A stretch of DNA of 64,000 nucleotides from Variovorax gracilis (GTDB lineage Bacteria > Pseudomonadota > Gammaproteobacteria > Burkholderiales > Burkholderiaceae_C): assembly GCF_030317115.1 (NCBI RefSeq), contig NZ_JASZYF010000018.1, positions 1 to 64,000 of the forward strand. The letters are read 5' to 3'. The position numbers were made by a program, and so were the translations under genes. Every line of letters begins with the position of its first letter. Within the stretch, counting starts at the first letter, position 1. Shown here piece after piece: positions 52,541-60,560 of the stretch. Under the pieces are notes generated by a model, which made no database searches, was not told the DNA's origin, and was given only the letters and a program-made list of their open reading frames with translations.

Positions 52541-53526
52541 TCGACATGCATTCCCACTTCTTCCCGGCGATCTCGAAAGAGGAGGCCGATCGCTTCGATG
52601 CCGATCGCGCGCCCTGGCTCGCCGTCGAGAAGGGCGCAGCGGAAGGCCACATCATGGTGGGCGAGAAGCGCTTCCGGCCCGTGTACCGGGCGCTGTGGGA
52701 TCCGGATTTCCGCGTCGCCGAACTGGACGCGCAGGGCGTCCGCCTGCAGATCGTGTGCGCCACACCGGTGATGTTCGGCTACGGGTGGGATGCGGCGAAG
52801 GCCGCCGAATGGGCGGCCCGCATGAACGACCGGGCGATCGAGTTCTGCGCCTCGCATCTCCGTCGCCTGAAGGCGCTGGCACAGGTGCCGCTGCAGGACC
52901 TGGACCTCGCATGCACCGAGGCCTCGCGTGCGATGTCGGCAGGCTGTGCCGGCGTGCAGATTGGCAACCATCTGGGCGACAAGGACCTGGACGACGAGCA
53001 TCTGGTCTCGTTCCTGATCCATTGCGCGGAACAGGAGATTCCGGTGCTGGTGCACCCGTGGGACATGATGGGCGGCGGACGCATGAAGAAGTGGATGCTG
53101 CCCTGGCTGGTGGCGATGCCCGCCGAAACCCAGCTCGGCATGCTCTCGCTGATTCTCTCGGGTGCGATGGAGCGCATCCCGGAGTCGCTCAAGATCTGCT
53201 TTGCGCACGGCGGCGGCGCCTTCGCGTTCCTGCTGGGGCGGGTCGACAACGCCTGGCGCCACCGCGACATCGTGCGGCAGGACTGCCCGAAGCTGCCCTC
53301 GAGCTACGCCCGTCGCTTCCATGTGGACAGCGCGGTGTTCGATCCGGCAGCGCTTCGCATGCTGACGGACGTGATGGGTGTCGACCGGGTGATGCTGGGC
53401 TCGGACTATCCGTTTCCGCTGGGCGAGCAGCGCATCGGTGCGCTGATACGCGATGCCGGATTCCTCGACGAGACCGACCGACGGCAACTGGTTCGAGGCA
53501 ATGCCGAAGCCTTCTTCGGATGCTAG
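52537..53526 (+). CDS. nbaD: 2-amino-3-carboxymuconate-6-semialdehyde decarboxylase (ACMSD)
   Basis: 329 residues, amidohydrolase-2 type. Zinc ligands: His-x-His in MIDMHSHFFPAIS at the very start, His in VLVHPWDMMGGGRMKKWMLP near 174, His in CFAHGGGAFAF near 228 and Asp in LGSDYPFPLGE near 290. The Arg near 51 in the GEKRFRPVY block is substrate-binding in known ACMSDs. It removes the carboxylate from the ring-opened product, preventing quinolinate formation and feeding nbaE. It completes the eight-gene operon. The start overlaps the dioxygenase stop by 4 bases. Confidence 0.94.
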   Translation: MIDMHSHFFPAISKEEADRFDADRAPWLAVEKGAAEGHIMVGEKRFRPVYRALWDPDFRVAELDAQGVRLQIVCATPVMFGYGWDAAKAAEWAARMNDRAIEFCASHLRRLKALAQVPLQDLDLACTEASRAMSAGCAGVQIGNHLGDKDLDDEHLVSFLIHCAEQEIPVLVHPWDMMGGGRMKKWMLPWLVAMPAETQLGMLSLILSGAMERIPESLKICFAHGGGAFAFLLGRVDNAWRHRDIVRQDCPKLPSSYARRFHVDSAVFDPAALRMLTDVMGVDRVMLGSDYPFPLGEQRIGALIRDAGFLDETDRRQLVRGNAEAFFGC

Positions 53527-53682
53527 CCGTTCACTGGGCATTGCACCCATTTTTCTCATCAATCAATGAGTTTAAATCGTTTGACCAATAGTTTGACTGA
53601 AGATGAAATCCACTCCCAAGAACCCCACGGGCCCGTGCGTGCACGCGTCCGCCAGCGAATCCAATCATTTCAGGAGCTTCGA

Positions 53683-54291
53683 ATGATGCGAGCGATGTCA
53701 CGACGCAATCTTCTCAACGTCACGGTCGCCGCCGCCTTGGCGATGGGTGTCACGGCCACGGCGTCGGCACAGGCGAAGCCGGCCGAGATCGAGCAGTTGA
53801 TCAGCAAGCAGGCGATCACCGAGCTCCTCTACAAATATCCCCGGGCGCTCGACCGCCTCGATCGCGAGCTGTTGATGTCCATCGGCCACCCGGATGCGAA
53901 GGTCCAGTTCGGCAAGACCACGTTTCCCAACTGGACCGCCTACACGGACTGGATGATGAAGGCGCATGCCACGATGCTCGGCAACAACCATCGGATCACC
54001 AACATACTCATCGAGGTCCATGGCGATACGGCAGTGAGCGAATCGACGGGCACCGCCACGCTCCTCGTCAAGCAGGACACCGGCGATGACTACGAGGAGC
54101 GATGGATGCATTCGCGCTACCTGGACAAGTGGTCGCGACGCGGCGGCAAATGGGCCCTGGGCGCGCGCCAGACGGTGATGGACTATCGGACCGTCAAGCC
54201 GGTGTCGGCGGCAGACGTCAAGAACATGTACCAGGTCGGTGCTCGCACGGGACGCAACGATCCCTCCTACGCGCTGTTCGGCGAGAAGTAG
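53683..54291 (+). CDS. Exported SnoaL-like (NTF2-fold) protein
   Basis: 202 residues; AGGAG precedes the double ATG (53683/53686). The N-terminus MSRRNLLNVTVAAALAMGVT is a Tat-like signal ending ASA-Q. The mature part is a SnoaL_4 domain: QAITELLYKYPRALDRLDRE, then WTAYTDWMMKAHATMLGNNH. This fold is also used by dioxygenase beta subunits and by isomerases/dehydratases. It lies 156 bases after the nba operon in the same direction, so may be read from the same transcript. The substrate is unknown; periplasmic location is notable. Confidence 0.8.
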   Translation: MMRAMSRRNLLNVTVAAALAMGVTATASAQAKPAEIEQLISKQAITELLYKYPRALDRLDRELLMSIGHPDAKVQFGKTTFPNWTAYTDWMMKAHATMLGNNHRITNILIEVHGDTAVSESTGTATLLVKQDTGDDYEERWMHSRYLDKWSRRGGKWALGARQTVMDYRTVKPVSAADVKNMYQVGARTGRNDPSYALFGEK

Positions 54292-54354
54292 ACCTCAAGA
54301 GCACGGCTGCAGACGAGCGACGCCTGTCCCGCCTGGAAGCCATTCGCAAGGAAC

Positions 54355-55470
54355 ATGAGCCATATGACCATCCATCGCGAGCCGTCGTCCGACATGGCGG
54401 CCTGGCATGCGCACTGTGCCTGCCATCCCCGAAGGGGATTCCTGAAGTCGCTGGCGGCGCTCGGGGCCGCGGCGATCCTGCCCGGCCGCGACGTGCTGGC
54501 ACAGTCGCCGACAAAGGCACCTGCCGTCCACACCGGGCGGATCGACTTCCACCACCACTTCTTCTCGCCGGCATGGATCAAGCTGGTCGAGTCGAAGAAT
54601 TCGGTGAAGCCGGTTCTGGGCTTCGAGCAGTTCAAGACCCACTCGGTTGCCAAGGACATCGAGTCCATGGACCGGGGTCAGGTCGAGAAGGCCTACCTGT
54701 CCGTGACGCAGCCCGGCGTCTGGTTCGGAGACCGCGAGGAAACCCGCAAGGCCGCGCGGGAGCTGAACGAGTTCGCCGCGCGGCAGAAGTCGGACTACAA
54801 GGGGCGCTACGGCCACTTCGCAGTGCTGCCGCTGCCGGATGTCGATGCGAGCCTGCGCGAGATCGAGTATGCGTTCGACACACTCAAGGCCGATGGCGTC
54901 GGCCTGTTGTCGAGCTATGACGACAAATGGCTCGGCGACAAGTCCTTCGCCCCTGTGTGGGAGGAACTCAACCGCCGCAAGGCCGTGGTCTACACGCATG
55001 CGACGGCACCCGGTTGCTGCTCGTGGGATTTCCAACCCGGCATCCTGCCGACCTTCGTCGAGTTGGGGTCCGACCTGGCGCGCGCCATGGTCAGCATCAT
55101 CCAGGGCGGCACCGCCAAGGCCACGCCGGACGTGCGCTATATCTGGTCGCATGGCGGCGGCAGCATCTGGGCACAGCGCTATCTGACCGGCGAAAGCACC
55201 GAATCGCTGGCGCGCACCGCGCCGCCGGATTCGAAGCTGCATCACTTTCGCCGATTCTTCTACGACACTGCGGCGGCTGCGGACGCCGTGCACATCGGCA
55301 TCCTGAAGATGATCATCCCGTCGTCGCAGATCGTCTTTGGTTCGGACTACCCGTGGGTCGAACCAGATCGGATCGCAGCAGGACTGCAGTCGTCGGGCCT
55401 GACACCGCAGGAACTGCAGGCGGTCTACCGCGACAACGCACTCCGGCTCATGCCGGAGCTGCGCGGCTGA
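54355..55470 (+). CDS. Exported amidohydrolase of the ACMSD superfamily
   Basis: 371 residues. AAGGAAC precedes ATG 54355. After a 20-residue polar start comes a Tat-type signal (RRGFLKSLAALGAAAILPGR). The catalytic part is amidohydrolase-2: RIDFHHHFFSPAWIK (His-x-His) near 63, YTHATAPGCCSWDFQ near 215, IWSHGGGSIWAQR near 263 and VFGSDYPWVEPD near 327. This is the fold of NbaD, but the protein is directed to the periplasm and diverged. It probably decarboxylates or hydrolyses a related aromatic or muconate compound before uptake. It is 63 bases after the SnoaL-like gene. Confidence 0.85.
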   Translation: MSHMTIHREPSSDMAAWHAHCACHPRRGFLKSLAALGAAAILPGRDVLAQSPTKAPAVHTGRIDFHHHFFSPAWIKLVESKNSVKPVLGFEQFKTHSVAKDIESMDRGQVEKAYLSVTQPGVWFGDREETRKAARELNEFAARQKSDYKGRYGHFAVLPLPDVDASLREIEYAFDTLKADGVGLLSSYDDKWLGDKSFAPVWEELNRRKAVVYTHATAPGCCSWDFQPGILPTFVELGSDLARAMVSIIQGGTAKATPDVRYIWSHGGGSIWAQRYLTGESTESLARTAPPDSKLHHFRRFFYDTAAAADAVHIGILKMIIPSSQIVFGSDYPWVEPDRIAAGLQSSGLTPQELQAVYRDNALRLMPELRG

Positions 55471-55495
55471 CCGCGTCGCAAGCCCGAGATACAGC

Positions 55496-56464
55496 ATGAG
55501 ACTCCCGAGACTTCTAGCGGCAGCCCTCTGTGCGCTGCCCGTGATTGCCGCGGCCCAGGCCTTTCCGGTCCGGACCGTCAAGATCATCGTGCCCTATGCC
55601 GCCGGCGGCGGCGTGGACGTGATGGCGCGTGTGCTGGCGGAGCGCCTCCAGCGGAAATGGGGCCAGCCGGTGATCGTGGAGAACAAGACCGGCGCATCGA
55701 CCATCATCGGCGCCTCGGCGGTTGCCAAGGCGGCACCCGATGGGCATACGCTGTTGCTGACCAGCGAGTCCACGATCACCAGCAACCCGTTTCTCTTCGA
55801 CAAGCTGCCCTACGACCCCGTCCGTGAATTGCTCCCGATCTCGCAGCTGGTCAGCCTTCCGCAGATGGTCATCGCGAACCCGGCCGTTCAGGCGCGGAAC
55901 CTGGACGAGCTCGTTGCGCTGGCCAAGGCGAAGCCGAACGACCTGAGCTACGCCACCTACGGCTCGGGCAGCCTGCCGCACCTGCTGTTCGAGGCGCTCA
56001 AGGCGCGCACGGGCGTCCAGCTGACCGCGGTGCCTTACAAGGGCATCACGCCTGCCGTGACCGCCGTGATGACCGGCGAAGTGCAGCTCACCCTGGCAGG
56101 GGTCTCATCGGCGCAGGCGTATATCCGGGCGGGCAAGCTGAAGGCGCTGGCAGTTGCGCGCGCGCAGCGGCTGCCGGACCAGCCGCAGGTTCCGACATTG
56201 CGCGAGGCAGGGTTCACCGACATCGATCCGCGCGAATCCTGGTTCGGCTTGTTCGTCACTGGCGGCACGCCGGGCAGCGTGGTCCAGAAGCTCTACAGGG
56301 ACGTGGCCGAAGTCGCAGCAGATCCGGTGTTCCGCGAGCAGCACGTCGTCGCGCGCGGTTTCGATCCGGTCTTCTCCACACCCGAGGCATTCAGCCAGTT
56401 CATTCAAGCGGACATGGGCCGGAAGGCCAACTTGATCCGCATCTCGGGCGCCAAGGCGGAATAG
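55496..56464 (+). CDS. Bug/TctC-family receptor of the aromatic cluster
   Basis: 322 residues with signal peptide MRLPRLLAAALCALPVIAAAQ. Family marks are VPYAAGGGVDVMARVLAERL, VENKTGASTIIGASAVAK, PDGHTLLLTSESTITSNPF and VPYKGITPAVTAVMTGEV. Position between two amidohydrolase genes, downstream of nba, suggests it binds an aromatic or heteroaromatic acid handled by them. No TctAB partners are here. Confidence 0.9.
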   Translation: MRLPRLLAAALCALPVIAAAQAFPVRTVKIIVPYAAGGGVDVMARVLAERLQRKWGQPVIVENKTGASTIIGASAVAKAAPDGHTLLLTSESTITSNPFLFDKLPYDPVRELLPISQLVSLPQMVIANPAVQARNLDELVALAKAKPNDLSYATYGSGSLPHLLFEALKARTGVQLTAVPYKGITPAVTAVMTGEVQLTLAGVSSAQAYIRAGKLKALAVARAQRLPDQPQVPTLREAGFTDIDPRESWFGLFVTGGTPGSVVQKLYRDVAEVAADPVFREQHVVARGFDPVFSTPEAFSQFIQADMGRKANLIRISGAKAE

Positions 56465-56511
56465 CTCTCGCCATTGATCCAGCGCGCGCAAGCGCGGAGG
56501 AAAAGAATTCA

Positions 56512-57870
56512 ATGAACACCACAGCGCAATTGGCGCAGCGGGGCAACCCTGCGCGCGAGCTTCCCTCACGTGGGGAATTCATCATCCGCGGCGGGCATGT
56601 GCTCACGATGGATCCGTCGCTTGGCGATCTCGCGGATGCCGACGTCCACGTTCGGGACGGCGCCATCGTTGCCGTGGGCGCTGGCCTGCACGCGCCTGAT
56701 GCAACGACGATCGACGCGCGCCACGCGATCGTGATGCCGGGCTTCGTCGATACGCATTGGCACCTGTGGAACAGCTCGCTGCGAGCCCTCGTCCGCGGCG
56801 ATGATGGAGAGAACGGCTACTTCCCGGTGACGTTGCGCCTTGGGCCGCTGTTCACGCCCGAAGATTCCTACCGGTCGGTGCGCCTGGGCCTGGCCGAAGG
56901 ACTGGCGTCCGGCATCACGACGGTCCACAACTGGTCGCACAACACGCGCTCGCCGGCGCATGCCGACGCCGAGTTGCGTGCGCTGCATGACACGGGGGTT
57001 CGGGCACGCTTCGCCTACGGCTGGGGACAGGAATTGCCCTTGAACCGGATGATGGATCTCCATGACCTCGCACGCGTGCAGCGCGACGGCCTGCCCGCTG
57101 GCGGCCTGCTGAGTCTGGGTGCCGCTGTCCGCACGCCCGTGACGAACCCGCGCGGCGCCGTGCCGATCGAAGTGATCGCCGCCGAGTTCGAGGGCATTCG
57201 GTCCCTTGGCCTTCCGATCACCATGCATGCGCGACCGGGCGTCGTCTCGGTGCTCGACCAGCATGGCCTGCTCGGCCCGGACTTGCAACTGGTGCATCCA
57301 CAGGGAATCTCCGTCGACGAGCGAAAGCTCCTGGCCGCAAAGCGCACGACGATGTCCTGCTCGCCGGTCATCGAACTGCTCTATGCGCAGGCCACGCGCG
57401 GCGAGATCCAGTTCCAGGAACTGCAGGAGCATGGCGTACTTCAAAGCCTGTCCGTCGACAGTTCCGCGGCTTCGGCCAATGCGGACTTCTTCAACTGCAT
57501 GCGGGCGCTGCTGTGGTCGCACAAGCAACGCTTCGGCAGCCGCATTCCCCTATCGCCCCGGCGCCTGCTGGAACTCGCCACCCTCGACGGCGCGAGAGAC
57601 CTCGGTATCTCCGACCGCGTGGGCTCGCTGACGCCCGGAAAGCGGGCCGACGTCATCCTGGTGCGTAGCACCGACCTGAATATCGGGCCCGTCATCGACC
57701 CGGCATTCGCCCTCGTGTATTCCGCCCAGCCGTCCAACGTCGACACCGTGATGGTCGATGGCCGTGTGCTGGTGCGCCGCGGGCAGTTCACTGCGCTGGA
57801 TGGCGAGCAGGTCATGCGGGAAGCCGGCGAGTCGGTGCGCGGCCTCAGCGCGCGCGCGAACGCAGGCTGA
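56512..57870 (+). CDS. Amidohydrolase of the cytosine-deaminase/AtzB-like group
   Basis: 452 residues. A composite-domain N-terminus (FIIRGGHVLTMDPSLGDL) leads to GFVDTHWHLWNSSLRALVRG with His-x-His near 82. LPITMHARPGVVS (His) near 240, a Glu-poor LQLVHPQGISVDE (His) near 262 and VDSSAASANADFFN with the Asp near 318 follow. The C-terminal ARDLGISDRVGSLTPGKRAD is the standard urease-superfamily end. Related enzymes deaminate or dehalogenate N-heterocycles such as triazines and pyrimidines. No signal peptide, so cytoplasmic. The substrate is unknown, probably the compound carried by the adjacent Bug/porin system. Confidence 0.85.
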   Translation: MNTTAQLAQRGNPARELPSRGEFIIRGGHVLTMDPSLGDLADADVHVRDGAIVAVGAGLHAPDATTIDARHAIVMPGFVDTHWHLWNSSLRALVRGDDGENGYFPVTLRLGPLFTPEDSYRSVRLGLAEGLASGITTVHNWSHNTRSPAHADAELRALHDTGVRARFAYGWGQELPLNRMMDLHDLARVQRDGLPAGGLLSLGAAVRTPVTNPRGAVPIEVIAAEFEGIRSLGLPITMHARPGVVSVLDQHGLLGPDLQLVHPQGISVDERKLLAAKRTTMSCSPVIELLYAQATRGEIQFQELQEHGVLQSLSVDSSAASANADFFNCMRALLWSHKQRFGSRIPLSPRRLLELATLDGARDLGISDRVGSLTPGKRADVILVRSTDLNIGPVIDPAFALVYSAQPSNVDTVMVDGRVLVRRGQFTALDGEQVMREAGESVRGLSARANAG

Positions 57871-57936
57871 CACCAACGTCCCCGATCCAAACCAGGCAAC
57901 GGCATTCCGCCGAGCCGCAACAGAAGGAAATTCCAG

Positions 57937-58425
57937 ATGAAACGTTCGATTCTCATGGCTGCTTTCGCAGTCGCCACTGCATTCGCGACGGTATCGCATG
58001 CGGCGGACTTCATGGAGCAGGGCGAGCGGATCAAGGGCCGGTCCTATTCGCCGGCGGTGGTTACCGAGGGCGGCCGCATCGTCTGGCTGGCCGGCGAGAC
58101 CACCACCGTCGATCTCGACGGCAAGGACATCAAGGGTGACTTCGAAGCGCAGGCCCGGACCATCTTCGCCCTGCTCGAGCAGACGCTCAAGCGCGCCGGC
58201 GGCAGTCTCAAGGACATCGTGACCATGACGGTCTACCTGACCGACGCACGCAATGGCGGCACCTTCTCGAAGGTGCGCGGCGAGATGTTCCCGGACCGCA
58301 ACTTCCCGGCCAGTGCGCAGATCACCGTGTCCAACCTCGCCGTGCCCGGCATGCAGATCGAGATCCAGGCGGTCGCAGCGATCGGCGACAAATGCTCGAA
58401 GACCAGCGCATGTATTCCGCGTTGA
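57937..58425 (+). CDS. Exported RidA-family protein
   Basis: 162 residues with a signal peptide (MKRSILMAAFAVATAFATVS, cleavage HAA-D). The mature YjgF/RidA domain shows SYSPAVVTEGGRIVWLAGET, LEQTLKRAGGSLKDIVTMTV, and PASAQITVSNLAVPGMQIEI. QAVA with the conserved Glu follows. Cysteines near the end (GDKCSKTSAC) may form a disulfide. Exported RidA proteins are unusual. The nba operon has a cytoplasmic RidA deaminase (nbaF), so this may deaminate a related enamine outside the membrane. It is 66 bases after the amidohydrolase gene. Confidence 0.85.
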   Translation: MKRSILMAAFAVATAFATVSHAADFMEQGERIKGRSYSPAVVTEGGRIVWLAGETTTVDLDGKDIKGDFEAQARTIFALLEQTLKRAGGSLKDIVTMTVYLTDARNGGTFSKVRGEMFPDRNFPASAQITVSNLAVPGMQIEIQAVAAIGDKCSKTSACIPR

Positions 58426-58437
58426 ACGCGATACGCA

Positions 58438-59340
58438 CTAGCTCTGCAGCGTCTTGCAGCGGGCTGCAAGACAGTCGCGAAATGCCGCCGCACCCGGTGA
58501 CAGCGAGCGGCCGGATCGGTTAATCAGCTCGATGTTGCGATGGACGACTGGATCGTGAAGAACGCGGAAGCGTGTCCGACTGGACCTCAGCAGCGAACCG
58601 ACATAGGCAGGCACCACGGTGATGCCCAATCCCGCGTCTGCGAGCCCGACCGCGGTGCCGAGATGACCCACTTCGAACCGCGGCTTCATCGAGCTCCCGG
58701 CCTCGTGGAACAGGGGGTCGGTCAGTGTCCGAAATCCGCTCGAGTGCGACATCGCGATCATCGGCTGATCGGCGATGTCGGCCCAGGTGAGGTTGCGCCG
58801 GCGCTTCGCCAGCGGCCAGGCAGCAGGCACCATCGCACCGAGCGAGTGGCGCAGCATCGGCACCCGTTGCAGGTCGACCTCCACGTTGGGGAACACGCCA
58901 AAGCCGAGGTCCACCTCGCCGCCTTGCACCGCGCGGAGGATCTGCTCGGTGGGCCAATCGGCCAAGCGCACCGAGATCCCCGGATGCGCCGCCTGGAATT
59001 CCGCAATGGTCTCCGGCATGAAGGAAGCCGCCAGCAGCGGCGTCGTGGCGACCGTGATGTGCCCGCGGCGCTTCATCACGAGGTCTTGCGTGTTGGCGAT
59101 GGTCTGCTCGACATCCGCAACGATCCGCTCCGCATTGACGAGGAACTCGCTGCCCGCATCGGTCAACGAGATCCGCCGTGTCGTGCGGTCCACGAGTTGC
59201 ACGCCAAGCTGCGTTTCGAGCTCGCGCACCAGGAGGCTCGTCGCGGACTGGGTCAGGTGCAGCTTGCGCGCGGCGGCGGTGAAGCCCCCGCTGCGTACCA
59301 CTTCGATGAAGGCGCGCAACTGGCGCAATGTGATGTTCAT
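58438..59340 (-). CDS. LysR-type regulator
   Basis: 300 residues from ATG 59340; ATG 59361 would add seven residues. The helix-turn-helix is at 17-36 (GFTAAARKLHLTQSATSLLV). The effector domain start RRGHITVATTPLLAASFMPE is typical of the CysB/CbbR-like branch. It is convergent with the exported RidA gene, with stops only 12 bases apart, and divergent from the second LysR at 59439. It probably controls the aromatic/N-heterocycle genes upstream or the neighbouring regulator. Confidence 0.87.
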   Translation of the reverse strand: MNITLRQLRAFIEVVRSGGFTAAARKLHLTQSATSLLVRELETQLGVQLVDRTTRRISLTDAGSEFLVNAERIVADVEQTIANTQDLVMKRRGHITVATTPLLAASFMPETIAEFQAAHPGISVRLADWPTEQILRAVQGGEVDLGFGVFPNVEVDLQRVPMLRHSLGAMVPAAWPLAKRRRNLTWADIADQPMIAMSHSSGFRTLTDPLFHEAGSSMKPRFEVGHLGTAVGLADAGLGITVVPAYVGSLLRSSRTRFRVLHDPVVHRNIELINRSGRSLSPGAAAFRDCLAARCKTLQS

Positions 59341-59438
59341 CCGATTTTCTGCTGGATCCATATGATTGATTCGCTTGTAGCATGGACCGCGGCGGGCAGC
59401 AATCTGAAGCGTCCTTCCGTCGATGCGGGTGCTGTCCC

Positions 59439-60455
59439 GTGACGGCATCGATCGCCAGGCATTCGCGTCTGTCGCTCGCGCGGAGGCTGCGCCTGCAGCA
59501 GCTTGCGATCTTCGAGAAGGTGGTGGAGGCGGGCTCCATCCTGGCGGCGTCGCGCGAACTCGCGATGACGCAGCCGGCCGTGAGCAAATCCATCCACGAG
59601 CTCGAGCAGCAACTCGATGGCGTGCTCTTCGTTCGCAGCAAGCGAGGTGTCGTGCTGACGGAATTCGGCGGGCTCTTCCAGCGACACACGAAGATCCTGA
59701 TGGGCGAACTCCGTTATCTGGCGGAAGACCTCAATGCGTGGCAGGCAGGCACCGCCGGCCAGGTGATCGTGGGCTCGCTCATCGCGGCGTCTGCAACGCT
59801 GTTGCCGGCGTCGATCATGCGACTGCGGGAACTCGTCCCCGATGTTGTCGTCACCGTGCGAGTGGGTCCGAATTCGACCCTCTTTCCCGCCTTGGCGCGA
59901 GGCGAGCTGGACGTGGTGGTCGGGGCGCTGCCGCACACGGATCCTGCGCTGCTGCGCGAGGACACGGAACGTGCGCACTTGCAGCATGTCGCCCTCTACG
60001 AGGAGGCGCTGCGTGTGGTGGTCGGCAGCCAGCATCCTCTGGCGCGGCGACGCCAGCTCGCCCTGTCGGACCTGCACCAACTCGAATGGATCGTGCCAAC
60101 GCAGGACTCTGCGGCGCACGCTTCGGTGAGATCCTTTTTCGAGAAGGAGGGATTGGCGATGCCGCGACGCCTCGTCGAATCCGTCTCGATCCTTACCAAC
60201 CTTGGGCTGGTCTCAGGCGGGTCGATGGTCGCGCTGATGCCGCAGTCGGCGGCCGAACGCTTCGCGAAAGCCGGCCTGCTGGCCATCCTTCCGCTGGAGA
60301 GCCTGGCGCCTTTCAGCAGCGTGGGCTACACGGTCCGCGCGGATCGGGCACCGAGTGCAGCGACCGAGAGGTTCCTTGCAGCACTGCGCGATGTGGGCAA
60401 GCGGCGTGACATGGTGCCGGAACTGCAGTCTTGTATTCCCGCGAGCTATGCCTGA
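59439..60455 (+). CDS. LysR-type regulator (GbpR/PcaQ-like), adjacent to the porin
   Basis: 338 residues if started at GTG 59439; no start has a strong ribosome binding site, and ATG 59382 lies inside the divergent promoter. A basic N-terminal extension precedes RLQQLAIFEKVVEAGSILAASRELAMTQPA, the form seen in GbpR/PcaQ-type regulators. The effector domain contains GELDVVVGALPHTDPALLRE. Its 3' end overlaps the shared 81-bp element that precedes the porin gene. It is therefore a candidate regulator of both the porin and the nba operon. Confidence 0.83.
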   Translation: MTASIARHSRLSLARRLRLQQLAIFEKVVEAGSILAASRELAMTQPAVSKSIHELEQQLDGVLFVRSKRGVVLTEFGGLFQRHTKILMGELRYLAEDLNAWQAGTAGQVIVGSLIAASATLLPASIMRLRELVPDVVVTVRVGPNSTLFPALARGELDVVVGALPHTDPALLREDTERAHLQHVALYEEALRVVVGSQHPLARRRQLALSDLHQLEWIVPTQDSAAHASVRSFFEKEGLAMPRRLVESVSILTNLGLVSGGSMVALMPQSAAERFAKAGLLAILPLESLAPFSSVGYTVRADRAPSAATERFLAALRDVGKRRDMVPELQSCIPASYA

Positions 60456-60512
60456 GGCGGAACTAATCATTATTCAAGAGGAGATCGGCTACCTAGACTT
60501 CTTCGTATGCCT
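60432..60512 (+). promoter_or_regulatory. Shared 81-bp promoter/operator element, porin copy
   Basis: Gapless match to 46269-46349 upstream of nbaE. It begins inside the last codons of the LysR gene and ends 48 bases before the porin start. The conserved TAGACT may be a -10. The flanks outside the 81 bases are not similar, so the conservation is specific to this unit. Confidence 0.65.
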
Positions 60513-60560
60513 GTTGAAGGCTGCCCGAAGGGCCTTCAACGCCATCTCAATCACGACTGA

